In this document: positions 7,981 through 16,055 of the stretch, in pieces
How the letters are laid out: the number at the start of each line of letters is the position of its first letter
Position numbering within the stretch: position 1 is the stretch's first letter
Assembly (NCBI RefSeq): GCF_003611695.1
Contig: NZ_RAWE01000099.1
Location: 1-32,904, forward strand
Source: Corallococcus carmarthensis
GTDB lineage: Bacteria; Myxococcota; Myxococcia; Myxococcales; Myxococcaceae
Reading direction: 5' to 3'
Length of the DNA: 32,904 nucleotides
Translations under genes and position numbers: made by a program
Notes under the pieces: model-generated
Database searches by the model: none
What the model saw: only the letters and a program-made list of their open reading frames with translations
What the model was told of the DNA's origin: nothing

Positions 7981-9939
7981 TCAGATGGTCCCGCGCCTGG
8001 CGGTATCGACTTCGGTGACGGAAGTTCCCGGGTGGCCGCTGGCGCCCCGCGAGGCACCGCGCGCGATGAGGTCCACCTGCGGCTTGTCGACGAGGCGGGC
8101 CGTGGGGCGCGCGTTCGGCTCGTCCATCAGCGCGGAGACGCGGTAGTCCACGCAGCAGCGGTACAGGTGGTTCAAGAGGTCGTCGCGGCGGCGCAGCTGG
8201 GTCTGGAAGAAGAAGCACTCCTCCTGGAACACGAGCGTGCGGCCCCGCGCCCAGACGCCCTCCACGGGCTTGCTGAGCGTCACCCCGTCGCCGTCCAGCC
8301 CCAGCACCAGCGCCTGGAAGCGCTGCTTGCCCACGCGGTAGCCGTCCTCGCTCGCGCCCAGCACCACCACGTCGCCGGGCTTGAGGCGGGAGGCCGCGGT
8401 GACGGAGCGGCGCAGCGCGGGATCCAACGGCCCCACCGGCTCCGCCACCAGGTGCAGGTGGTCCACGGTGAAGTCCAGCGGCGTGCCCGTCTGCGCCCCC
8501 AGCGTGAGCACCATGTCGCTCCCGGCGACGGTGACCCCTGGCGCTGCGACAGGCGGCGCGGGCGTGGCCTCCACGTCCTGGAGCGGCTGCGGCGTCCCGT
8601 CCGCCGACAGCCACACCACACCCTCCCCCGCCTCCAACCGCGCGTGCAGCACCACGCCGGCCTCCAGCCGCTCCACGGGAAGACGCCAGCGCGTCTCCGC
8701 GACCTGCGTGCCGGCTCCCTGGGCCAGCGTCGCGGTGGCCACCACCTCGCCCATGAGCCGGGTGCCCACCTGTTCGTAGCGGACGACGAGCCGCAGCACC
8801 GGCTGCGCCTGCGCCAGCAGCACGGCCACCGGAACCGCCTGTCCGGCCACCGCGCCGGAAGCGACCCGCAGCCCCAGCGACAGCGCCAGTCCCTCCGGGG
8901 CCGGATTTTCGGCGTGGAACGGATCCGGCACGGAGGGTGTGGGATGGACGAGGACGGAGGCGGTGCCGGTGCCGGACAGGCGCAGGCCCTCTGAGGCAGG
9001 CAGGAAGGACGCGCCCGGCGTCAGGTCCACGCGTCCGCCGCGCGCGCGCTCCAGGTTCTGATCACTGGCCTCCAGGTGCACCAGGGACAGGAGCGTGGTG
9101 GGCTCACCCTGCGGCAGGAGGCGGAGCGTCGTGGCGCCGTTGGGGACGTCCTCCGCCAGGAGCGACGGGCGCAAGACCATCTGCCCGCGCGTGGGGATGG
9201 AGAGCGCCACCGTGTCCATGATGGACGCCAGGTCCACCTGCGAGCCCGCCCACAGGTCCACCTGCACGTCGATGGCCATGGCCCTGGGCGCGCGCAGCTT
9301 GCTCAGGAACACCCTCCCCTCCTGGGCGCGCTCCGGAGGCTCCAGCCCCAGGGGCCCCGCGATGCTGCCGGCGACCGGCAACACCTCCACGCTGGAGCGG
9401 AACTCCATCGAAGCAATGCCCGGGTCGGAGCTGATCGCGAGCCGGCCTCCCTCCACGTCCCAGCGCGCGGTGACGGCGGCGAGCGCCTCCAGCAGCAGGG
9501 GATCCGTGAGCGGCGCGCCCGTGGGCTCCTGGAAGAGGCCTCCGGTGAGCGCGTCCTCCAGTCGCGCATGGATGGCGGCGGCGAGCGCGGGGCCGGTGCC
9601 AGCGGAGGCGAACGAGCCTCCCGGCAGGCCCGTGAGCGTGACGGTGGCGCGGCCATCCAGGCGCAGCTTGAGCGAGCCATTGGGGGGCACGCTGTCCGCG
9701 GGCGCCCGAGGCCTGCCGATGAGGTGGCCCGGGACGCGGACGGTGGCGACGCCGGTGCGGCCGTTCTCGCGCTCGGGTTCGGGGAAGAGGCCCAACGGGC
9801 CAACGACGGAGAGGAACGGCACGCGCGACGGCCGGTAGCCCTCATCCACGTAGCCATGCGCGGCGAAGACGCGCACGTCGCCGCTGCGCAAGGCCATCCG
9901 GCCCTGCCACAGCAGTCCGCTGAGGATCTCGCGAATCAC
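7981..9939 (-). CDS. Unknown 652-aa first gene of the injection operon
   Basis: This is the promoter-proximal gene of the phage-tail-like operon, about 10-17 bases upstream of the sheath. I do not recognise its family. It is rich in Val, Leu, Ala and Gly with many predicted strands, lacks a signal peptide or membrane segment, and has a middle section (about residues 350-470) with sandwich-like alternation. All three of its obvious Cys sit near the C-terminus, in an ECFFFQTQLRRRDDLLNHLYRCC segment around residues 590-615. A TTG at 9948 directly abuts the GGAGGG ribosome site, whereas GTG at 9939 is 9 bases away, so GTG was chosen. Location suggests a structural or assembly part of the particle, such as a cap, wedge or surface protein; this is inference only. 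Confidence 0.8.
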   Translation of the reverse strand: MIREILSGLLWQGRMALRSGDVRVFAAHGYVDEGYRPSRVPFLSVVGPLGLFPEPERENGRTGVATVRVPGHLIGRPRAPADSVPPNGSLKLRLDGRATVTLTGLPGGSFASAGTGPALAAAIHARLEDALTGGLFQEPTGAPLTDPLLLEALAAVTARWDVEGGRLAISSDPGIASMEFRSSVEVLPVAGSIAGPLGLEPPERAQEGRVFLSKLRAPRAMAIDVQVDLWAGSQVDLASIMDTVALSIPTRGQMVLRPSLLAEDVPNGATTLRLLPQGEPTTLLSLVHLEASDQNLERARGGRVDLTPGASFLPASEGLRLSGTGTASVLVHPTPSVPDPFHAENPAPEGLALSLGLRVASGAVAGQAVPVAVLLAQAQPVLRLVVRYEQVGTRLMGEVVATATLAQGAGTQVAETRWRLPVERLEAGVVLHARLEAGEGVVWLSADGTPQPLQDVEATPAPPVAAPGVTVAGSDMVLTLGAQTGTPLDFTVDHLHLVAEPVGPLDPALRRSVTAASRLKPGDVVVLGASEDGYRVGKQRFQALVLGLDGDGVTLSKPVEGVWARGRTLVFQEECFFFQTQLRRRDDLLNHLYRCCVDYRVSALMDEPNARPTARLVDKPQVDLIARGASRGASGHPGTSVTEVDTARRGTI

Positions 9940-10211
9940 GCGAAACAACCCTCCAGGGCAGCTTCATGTCTGATTTCAAGCTGCTGCGTCACGGCACCCC
10001 CCGCCACCCCGCGGAACGCCTGTCCCTCGCAGGCTCCACGCGAAGGGCGGCGACAATGAACCAGGAACTCAACCGGCGTCAACACCAGACAAGCGTCAGT
10101 CTTTGACTGAACGTGTATCAATCCAGACGCAGGTGTCGCCCTACGGGGTGGGTAGGAATCAGTGGTTGTCCACCGCGCCGCAATCCATCTTCCCAGGCAG
10201 GAGAGTGGCGG
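9940..10211. promoter_or_regulatory. Divergent spacer between the injection operon and the DUF1622 gene
   Basis: About 270 bases with no convincing gene. It must hold the promoter of the minus-strand injection operon and probably one for the plus-strand DUF1622 gene. It is less GC-rich around 10060-10140. On the minus strand a TTGACG (10074-10079) could be a -35 element but no good -10 follows at 17 bases, so no promoter is called precisely. It contains a perfect inverted repeat listed separately. Confidence 0.45.
10096..10110. repeat. Perfect inverted repeat, possible operator
   Basis: TCAGTC-TTT-GACTGA is a perfect 6-base-arm inverted repeat with a 3-base centre, flanked outside by CG on both sides. 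It lies midway in the divergent spacer, about 150 bases upstream of the injection operon start and about 100 bases upstream of the DUF1622 start. It could bind a dimeric regulator or form a small hairpin in a transcript. Function is inference. Confidence 0.4.
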
Positions 10212-10586
10212 ATGCGATTCGCGGACTTCGTGGACCTGGCCGCACGCCTGTTCGAGGCCACGGGCGTGGGGGCGATGGTGGTGGGCGCCTTGGCCTCCGT
10301 GGCGTTCGTGGTCCGGGACGCACGAGGCCCGAAGCGGGCGAATGCCTACCGTCAGCTGCGCCACTACCTGGGCCGCGCCATCCTGTTGGGATTGGAGCTG
10401 CTGGTGGCGGCGGACATCATCCGCACGGTCGCGGAGGCCCCCACGATGGGACAGGTGCTCATCCTGGGCCTCATCGTCCTCATCCGGACCTTCCTCAGCT
10501 TCACGCTGGAGGTGGAGATCGACGGGCGCTGGCCCTGGCAGTCGCCCCCCCGCGACAAGGACGGGACCGGTCCCCCACGGCCGTGA
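10212..10586 (+). CDS. DUF1622 family small membrane protein
   Basis: A 124-aa membrane protein clearly of the DUF1622 family: YRQLRHYLGRAILLGLELLVAADIIRTV, then LILGLIVLIRTFLSFTLEVEIDGRWPW, are the family signature. Three membrane segments are visible at about residues 16-34, 52-70 and 79-96, followed by a short charged, proline-rich tail. The ATG at 10212 has AGGAG about 8 bases upstream, better than the in-frame upstream start at 10113, which would add a non-conserved Arg/Pro-rich stretch. The family's biochemical role is unknown. It is transcribed away from the injection operon and nothing ties it to either secretion system. Confidence 0.88.
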   Translation: MRFADFVDLAARLFEATGVGAMVVGALASVAFVVRDARGPKRANAYRQLRHYLGRAILLGLELLVAADIIRTVAEAPTMGQVLILGLIVLIRTFLSFTLEVEIDGRWPWQSPPRDKDGTGPPRP

Positions 10587-10659
10587 TTCCCCCGGAGGGG
10601 TGTCCACGAAGCGGGGCCCCGCTCCCTGGCCTGTCTGTCATTGGGTGCCAGCCAGACAG
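10563..10659. repeat. Palindrome cluster at the 3' end of the DUF1622 gene
   Basis: Within 97 bases lie GGGACCGGTCCC (10563-10574), CACGGCCGTG (10576-10585, over the stop codon), AGCGGGGCCCCGCT (10610-10623) and CTGTCTG-N15-CAGACAG (10631-10659). The first three have no loop, so they are poor hairpin terminators; the last could form a stem. They may end DUF1622 transcription or act as protein sites before the kinase gene. GC bias raises the chance of such palindromes, so functional confidence is low. Confidence 0.35.
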
Positions 10660-10805
10660 CGGCTGCGCTTCCGGGCGGGCGCGGATTGCCCTCAGGGGGC
10701 GGGGATGCACACCCTCCAGGTCAGGCCCCTTCCATGGTGGGAGGCGGCGTCACGGGGCCCTGCCTCCAAGCTCGCCGGGATGTGTCGGGGCCACAGGAGG
10801 CGCGC

Positions 10806-13124
10806 GTGGAGAGTCCCAGCGCAAGCTTCGACCCGGAGGCCACCGCGGCCCTCGCCGACGCGCATTCCCGGCTGCTCCTCGAGACGCTGGTGGCGAGCAC
10901 GCCGGTGGGGCTCGCGGTGGTGGACATGGAGCAGCGCTTCGTCCAGGTCAACGATGCGCTCGCCGCCATGAACGGCCTCCCGCGCGCGGCCCACCTGGGG
11001 CGCAAGGTGCAGGAGATCGTCCCGGAGATGTGGCCCACGCTCCGCCCCCAGTACCAGCGCATCCTGGAAGGGGGAGCCTCCCAGACGGTGGAGGTGGTAG
11101 GCGCCACGTCCAAGGAGATGGGCGTGGAGCGCCACTTCCTCGTCAGCTACTACCCGGTGCGCACGGCCCCGGGCGTGCTGCTGGGCATCGGCGTCATCGT
11201 GGTGGAGGTCACCGAGCAGCGCAGGGCCCACGAAGCGCTCCAGGCCAGCGAGCAGCGCTACCGCTCGCTGGTGGAGGCCATGGCGCAGCCGGTGTGGACC
11301 ACCAACGCCCGGGGCGAGGTGGTGGAGCCCGCGCCGCGATGGCTGGACTTCACCGGTCAGACGCACGCGGAGCACCTGGGGCTGGGCTGGCTGTCCGCCA
11401 TCCACCCCGAAGACCGCAAGCGCGTGGTGCGGGGCTGGGTGGAGTCCCTGCGCACGAAGACCTCCTACCAGGGCGAGTTCCGTCTGCGCTTCCGCGCCGG
11501 GGGATACCGGGACGTCGTGGGCCGGGCCGTTCCCGTGTTCGGGGACAAGGGCGTCATCCGGGAATGGGTGTCCACCGCGGAGGACATCACCGAGCGCAAG
11601 CAGGCGGAGGCCCGGGCCGAGAACGAGCGCGCGAAGCTGCGCGCGGTGTTGACGAGCGCCCCGGCGTCCATCGCCATCCTCTCCGGCGAGCAGCAGGTCT
11701 TCACGCTTGTGAATCCCCTCTACAAGGTGCTCTCGCGGGGCATGGACCTGCTGGGCGTCTCCGTCAAGGACTACCCCACCCCCCGGGGGCTCGAGTACTC
11801 CCGGATGATTGAAAAGGCCTACACCGGTGGAGAGCCGATCCTCGAGCAGGAGCTCGCTGTCACTTCCGACTTCAAGGGTGACGGGGTGGATTCGACGCGG
11901 CGGTTCGACGTCGTCTACCAGCCGTTGCGCGACGTGAGTGGACAGGTGGACTCCGTGCTGTCCTTCGCCATCGACGTGACGGAGCGGGTGGAGGCGCGGA
12001 AGAAGTTGGAGGAGTGGGCCGCGTCACTGAGGAACCAGCAGCAGTGGCTGGAGGCGGTGCTGGACCGGACCCCGGTGGCGCTGATCCTGGTGGAGCCCCG
12101 CTCTGGCCGGCTCACCTTCGCGAACCAGGCGGCCCGGCAGATGGCCGGCGGCGAATTCCCCGGGGGCCTGCGGGCGGAAACCTACACGGGCGTGCACCGC
12201 TTCACGGACGAAACGGGCCGGGAGCTGAGCATGGATGAGATTCCAGGCGTCCGGGCGGTGAAGGGTGCGCAGGTGCATGGGGAGCCGGTCATCTGGCACA
12301 CGCCCACCGGGCACTACTCCCTGCTGGTGGAAGCGGCCCCCCTGCCGGCCCAGCACGGGCATGCGTCAGTGGTCCTGCTGGCGCTCCAGGACGTCACGGA
12401 GCTGCGCAAGACGCAGGCCCAGTTGCAGCATGCGGTGAGCCTGCGGGACGAGTTCCTGACGGTGGCGTCGCACGAATTGAAGACGCCGCTGACGCCGTTG
12501 CAGCTCAAGCTCCAGTCCCTGATGAGGGACGCGCAGACAGCCCAGACGCTGGAGATGCTGCGGGACCGCGTGGTGCAGACAGCGGAGACCGCCTCCGGGC
12601 AGATCCGGAAGATGACCACGCTCATCAACGACCTGCTGGAGGTGACGCAGCTCACGGGCCCTGCCGCGCCGCTGCGGCTGGAGGACGTGGACCTGGCGGG
12701 CGTGGTGCGCGACGTGGCGGAGCGCTTCAAGGACCAGGCGGCGAAGGCGGGCTGTGAGCTCATTGTCGAAGCCCCCCCGGGCGTGGTGGGCCGCTGGGAC
12801 CGGCACCGGCTGGAGCAGGTGGCGAGCAGCCTGCTGTCCAACGCGTTGAAGTACGGCACGGGCCACCCGGTGACGCTCCGGGTGGAGCGGGGCCGGGGCC
12901 GGGCACGGCTGATCGTGAGGGATGAAGGCATCGGCATCGCGCCGGGGAGCCTCCAGGCCATCTTCGAGAAGTTCACCCGCGCCGTGTCGGCCCGGCATTA
13001 CGGAGGTCTGGGATTGGGCCTCTTCATCACCAGACAGATTGTCGAAGCCCACCAGGGCACCCTTCGCGCGGAGAGCCAGCCCGGACAGGGTGCGACATTC
13101 ATCGTGGAGCTGCCGGTCTCCTGA
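10806..13124 (+). CDS. Soluble multi-PAS sensor histidine kinase
   Basis: A 772-aa kinase without membrane segments or signal peptide. Four PAS-like modules follow one another: about residues 25-140 (TPVGLAVVDMEQRFVQVNDA), 148-270 (closing with the PAC-type VSTAEDITERKQAE), 275-400 (closing FAIDVTERVEA) and 410-540 (closing ALQDVTELRKT). The HisKA domain has ASHELKTPL with phospho-acceptor His556. The ATPase domain has the N box (SSLLSNALKYG, Asn679), DEGIGI (706-711), FEKFTR and GGLGLGL (733-739). All key residues look intact. GTG at 10806 was chosen because AGGAGG lies 5 bases upstream; longer in-frame starts give low-complexity sequence. There is no receiver domain and no response regulator next to it, so it is an orphan. 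A link to either injection system is positional only. Confidence 0.93.
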   Translation: MESPSASFDPEATAALADAHSRLLLETLVASTPVGLAVVDMEQRFVQVNDALAAMNGLPRAAHLGRKVQEIVPEMWPTLRPQYQRILEGGASQTVEVVGATSKEMGVERHFLVSYYPVRTAPGVLLGIGVIVVEVTEQRRAHEALQASEQRYRSLVEAMAQPVWTTNARGEVVEPAPRWLDFTGQTHAEHLGLGWLSAIHPEDRKRVVRGWVESLRTKTSYQGEFRLRFRAGGYRDVVGRAVPVFGDKGVIREWVSTAEDITERKQAEARAENERAKLRAVLTSAPASIAILSGEQQVFTLVNPLYKVLSRGMDLLGVSVKDYPTPRGLEYSRMIEKAYTGGEPILEQELAVTSDFKGDGVDSTRRFDVVYQPLRDVSGQVDSVLSFAIDVTERVEARKKLEEWAASLRNQQQWLEAVLDRTPVALILVEPRSGRLTFANQAARQMAGGEFPGGLRAETYTGVHRFTDETGRELSMDEIPGVRAVKGAQVHGEPVIWHTPTGHYSLLVEAAPLPAQHGHASVVLLALQDVTELRKTQAQLQHAVSLRDEFLTVASHELKTPLTPLQLKLQSLMRDAQTAQTLEMLRDRVVQTAETASGQIRKMTTLINDLLEVTQLTGPAAPLRLEDVDLAGVVRDVAERFKDQAAKAGCELIVEAPPGVVGRWDRHRLEQVASSLLSNALKYGTGHPVTLRVERGRGRARLIVRDEGIGIAPGSLQAIFEKFTRAVSARHYGGLGLGLFITRQIVEAHQGTLRAESQPGQGATFIVELPVS

Positions 13125-13335
13125 TACAACCAAAACCAGACATCCACCCACCTTCGAACCCAGGGGCGGCACCGGAATGCCAGGACCGGGCGGGTCGCCA
13201 ACCCCATGCATCAGGGTCGACCCGACCCATTCCCTGCTCATCCGTTCCGGAGGGCACGGCTATGTTTCGCCCCCGTGTCTGGGTATGATGTCCGCCGGGG
13301 GAGCGCGTCCCGCCAGAAGCGGCCACAGCGCCATC
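13125..13335. other. Spacer before the outer-membrane protein gene, with a small upstream ORF
   Basis: The spacer holds a 10-base palindrome GGGTCGACCC (13214-13223) and an 8-codon reading frame (13262-13288) preceded by GGAGGG 7 bases upstream. The small frame's stop overlaps ATG-ATG at 13285, which is in frame with the beta-barrel gene. No clear promoter or terminator hairpin was found. Confidence 0.35.
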
Positions 13336-14376
13336 ATGCCCATGCCCAAATTCCTGACAGCGCACGGCGCCGCCGCCGCGGTCCTGCTGAGCGCCCTGCC
13401 CGTCTGGGCCCAATCCGCCCTGCCCGGCTTCGAATTGGAGCATCTGGAAATCAATCCCGGCCGGGGCACCGCGGTGATGCGCAACGGCGAACTGCTGGTG
13501 CCCGGCGGCATGAGCCTGGGGCTCGTGGGCCAGTACCAGCAGCTTCCGCTCGTGCTCCTCAACGGCGAACGCCGCCTGGAGGCCGTGCGCAACCGCGCGT
13601 CCTCCATCCTGGCGGGCAGCTACGGGGTGCTGCCGTGGCTGGAGGTGGGCGCGCAGGTGCCCGTGGTGCTGTGGCAGCAGGGAGATGATCCCGGCCCCCT
13701 GGGCCTGACGCCGCTGGCCTCCCAGGGCCTGGGGACTCCGGAGGTGCAGGCGCGCCTGGGGCTGCTGTCCCGGCGCGACGAACACCCCGTGGACCTCTCC
13801 GTGGACCTGGGCGTGGGCCTCCCCATTGGCAGCGCGGCGGTGCTGGGCAGGGATTCGGGCCTGCGCGTGCGCGCCCTGGCCGCCATGGGCACGCAGGTGG
13901 GGTTCCTCAAGCCCACGCTGGAGGCCGGCGTGCTCCTGCGCTCGCGCAATCCGCTCTCCGCGCCGGGCGCCAGCGGACAGGCCCTGGAGATGCGCCTGGG
14001 CGCCGGGGTGACGACGGCCGGACAGGGGCTGCGCGGCGAGCTGGCGGTGAAGGCCGCCTTCGCGGCGGACATGGACCAGCCCGCGGTGGAGCTGCTCGGC
14101 GGCGGGCGCATCCCGCTGTCGGAGGGCCTGGAGCTCCACGCGCTCGCCGGGCCCGGCCTGGGACGCTCGCCGGGCACGCCCATCGCCCGCGTGCTCCTGG
14201 GCGTGACGTTCCGCCAGGAGCCTCCTCCGCGGATGGAGGTGCTCCCGGAGCCCGTGCCCCAGCTGCGGCTGGAGGAGTTCCAGACCCGGCCGGAGTACGT
14301 CCCGGATTCGCGCGTGGAGCCGGTGCCCACCCGCGAGCTGCTTCCCCCCGAACCCGCGCCGCCGTCCCCGCCATGA
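13336..14376 (+). CDS. Outer-membrane beta-barrel protein, first gene of the PAAR operon
   Basis: A 346-aa exported protein. Residues 1-25 form a signal peptide (Lys5, hydrophobic Ala/Leu core, VWA cleavage site before Gln26). From about 30 to 295 the sequence alternates as amphipathic strands ending in short turns: YGVLPWLEVGAQVPVVLW, VDLSVDLGVGLPIG, LRGELAVKAAF, which fits a beta-barrel transporter-like or OmpA-like barrel. After RVLLGVTF the last 45 residues are a Pro/Glu/Arg-rich tail with no peptidoglycan-binding OmpA domain. In-frame ATGs at 13285/13288 would extend the N-terminus by 16-17 residues ahead of the signal peptide. The stop overlaps the next start as ATGA, coupling it to the AMP-binding-like gene. 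Possible roles are outer-membrane docking or self-protection; both are inference. Confidence 0.78.
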   Translation: MPMPKFLTAHGAAAAVLLSALPVWAQSALPGFELEHLEINPGRGTAVMRNGELLVPGGMSLGLVGQYQQLPLVLLNGERRLEAVRNRASSILAGSYGVLPWLEVGAQVPVVLWQQGDDPGPLGLTPLASQGLGTPEVQARLGLLSRRDEHPVDLSVDLGVGLPIGSAAVLGRDSGLRVRALAAMGTQVGFLKPTLEAGVLLRSRNPLSAPGASGQALEMRLGAGVTTAGQGLRGELAVKAAFAADMDQPAVELLGGGRIPLSEGLELHALAGPGLGRSPGTPIARVLLGVTFRQEPPPRMEVLPEPVPQLRLEEFQTRPEYVPDSRVEPVPTRELLPPEPAPPSPP

Positions 14377-16055
14377 CCTTCGAGCCGCGCACCGTGCTCG
14401 CCGCGTTCGACGGCACCCAGCCGCCTCCGGACACCGTGCCCGGATGGCTTGCGCGAAGCTGGGAGGATCCAGACGGCTTCGCCGCCGCGCTCGTCCCCCT
14501 CCACGCTGGCAGGAGCACGCCCTTCAAGAGCCGCACCGGCCAGCACCACGACTTCTTCCACGACCTGGTGGCCCGCCACGCCACGACGGACCGCATCGCG
14601 CTGCGCACATACTCGCGCACGCAGGGCTGGCGCACGCTGAGCTACCGCCAGCTCCAGGAGCAGGCCACGCGGAGGGCCACCGCCTGGGCGGGGCTGGGCG
14701 TGAAGCCGGGCGCGAAGCTGTGTCTGCTGCTGCCCCCCGGCCCGGAGCTGATGGTGTCGCTGTGCGCGGCGCTGGGCCTGGGCGCGTGCGTGAGCCTCCT
14801 GCCCCCCGGGGCCCGCGCCTTCGTGGCACGCCGGCTGGACGCGCTCGCGCCCCAGCACATCGCCGCCGAACCGCACCAGGTGCCGCTGCTGGGCAAGCAC
14901 GCGGCGCTGCTCCTGCCGATGCAGACGCAGGTGCCGCCCGCGCTCGCGTCGTACACGTACAAGCCCTCGGAGCCGGTGGGCCTGCTGTTCTCTCCGCTGG
15001 CGGACCCCAGCGACGTGCCCGTCCCACTCACCGCCGGGGACGCCTGGCGGAGCGCGCTGGTGGATGGCCTGCTCACCTTCGGCCTGTCCCCTGGCGACCA
15101 CCTGGCCGCGCCGGGCTTCGCCACGCTCCAGCACCTGCCGGCGCTGTACTTCACCACGCTCCTGCGCGGCGCGACGTACCTGCACGTGGAGCCCGCGGAC
15201 CTGGAGGTCTCCCCCGCCCTGCTCACCGAGCACCCGCTGCGCGCCCTGGGCCTCACGCCCGCCATGCGGGACCTGGTGGCCCGTGCGCGTCTTCCGCTCA
15301 AGAACGTGGGCCTCTGGTTCAGGGACCCGCAGGCACCGTTCGACTTCCACGCCTGGCGCGACGCGCTCAGGGCCAGCGGGCTGTCCAGCGTGCCCGGCGG
15401 CAACGTGTGCGTGGACCCGGCGTGGGGGGGCGCGGTGCTGTGTTCGCACCGGCGCGTGGGGCTGGACGTGCACACGGACATCGCGCCCGCGCCCGGCCGG
15501 GCCTGGGCGCTGCGCGACTTCACCGACAGCGGGCAGGACGCGGCGGGAGACACGGGCCTCTTCACCCCGCTGCCCGACGCCGGACGGCCGCCCGCGCACG
15601 TCGTCCTGACGCGGGTGCGCGGCCAGTACCACCACTTCGGCGCGCGTGAGCCCCGGCGCGAGGGCCGGGTGTTCCTCTTCGCGGAGGCCGCCAACGTGCT
15701 GCGCGAGCCCCCCGGCCCCTCGCTGGACGCGGTGGGGCTGGCCGTGCCGGTGAGCGGCATGGCGGGCGCGTATCGCAGCGTGCTGCTCGTCTTCACCGGC
15801 GACCTGCCCCCCGGCGTGGAGGTCAGCGACGCGGACGTGCGCCGCCGCATCGAACAGGCCCTGGGCCCGGACGCGCTGCCGGACCGCATCGAGCGCTTCG
15901 CGCTCCACGCGCGGCGCCTGGAGGGGAAGCAGGACGGGCCGGTGGACGAGGAGTGGTGCCGTGCGCAGTACCTCACGGGCTCCCTGAAGCTGAAGTCGGG
16001 GGACCCCCTGTTCCAGGCGCTCACGTCACTGCGCGCCCGGGTGGAGTCACGCTGA
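14373..16055 (+). CDS. Degenerate AMP-binding (ANL-superfamily) protein in the type VI locus
   Basis: A 560-aa protein with the outline of an acyl/aryl adenylate-forming enzyme. Residues 50-145 match the N-terminal subdomain (ARHATTDRIALR, LSYRQLQEQATRRATAWAGLGVKPGAKLCLLLPPGPE, ALGLGACVSLLPP). Where the phosphate-binding TSGTTGxPK loop should be (about 204-222) the sequence reads LLFSPLADPSDVPVPLTA, with no Ser/Thr/Gly-rich loop. The later TGD motif is blurred (GDTGLFTPLPDAG, 392-404), though a Lys remains in the C-terminal position of the catalytic Lys (EGKQDG, Lys519). It therefore looks like a non-catalytic or altered member. It overlaps the barrel gene (ATGA) and the PAAR-like gene (TGATG), so all three are translationally coupled. 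An adaptor, effector or tip-loading role is possible; none is shown. Confidence 0.75.
   Translation: MTFEPRTVLAAFDGTQPPPDTVPGWLARSWEDPDGFAAALVPLHAGRSTPFKSRTGQHHDFFHDLVARHATTDRIALRTYSRTQGWRTLSYRQLQEQATRRATAWAGLGVKPGAKLCLLLPPGPELMVSLCAALGLGACVSLLPPGARAFVARRLDALAPQHIAAEPHQVPLLGKHAALLLPMQTQVPPALASYTYKPSEPVGLLFSPLADPSDVPVPLTAGDAWRSALVDGLLTFGLSPGDHLAAPGFATLQHLPALYFTTLLRGATYLHVEPADLEVSPALLTEHPLRALGLTPAMRDLVARARLPLKNVGLWFRDPQAPFDFHAWRDALRASGLSSVPGGNVCVDPAWGGAVLCSHRRVGLDVHTDIAPAPGRAWALRDFTDSGQDAAGDTGLFTPLPDAGRPPAHVVLTRVRGQYHHFGAREPRREGRVFLFAEAANVLREPPGPSLDAVGLAVPVSGMAGAYRSVLLVFTGDLPPGVEVSDADVRRRIEQALGPDALPDRIERFALHARRLEGKQDGPVDEEWCRAQYLTGSLKLKSGDPLFQALTSLRARVESR

Noticed and set aside
1-9948. Intact prophage
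   Set aside because: No capsid, portal, terminase, integrase, lysis or replication genes are visible; the cluster resembles a tail-derived injection system.
13253-13270. Sigma-54-like GGGCACGGCTATGTTT before the barrel gene
   Set aside because: The -12 GC is missing (GT at that spacing), so the match is too weak.
14373-16055. Active acyl-CoA or aryl ligase function for the ANL-like protein
   Set aside because: The phosphate-binding loop and TGD motifs are not recognisable, so an enzyme name was not given.
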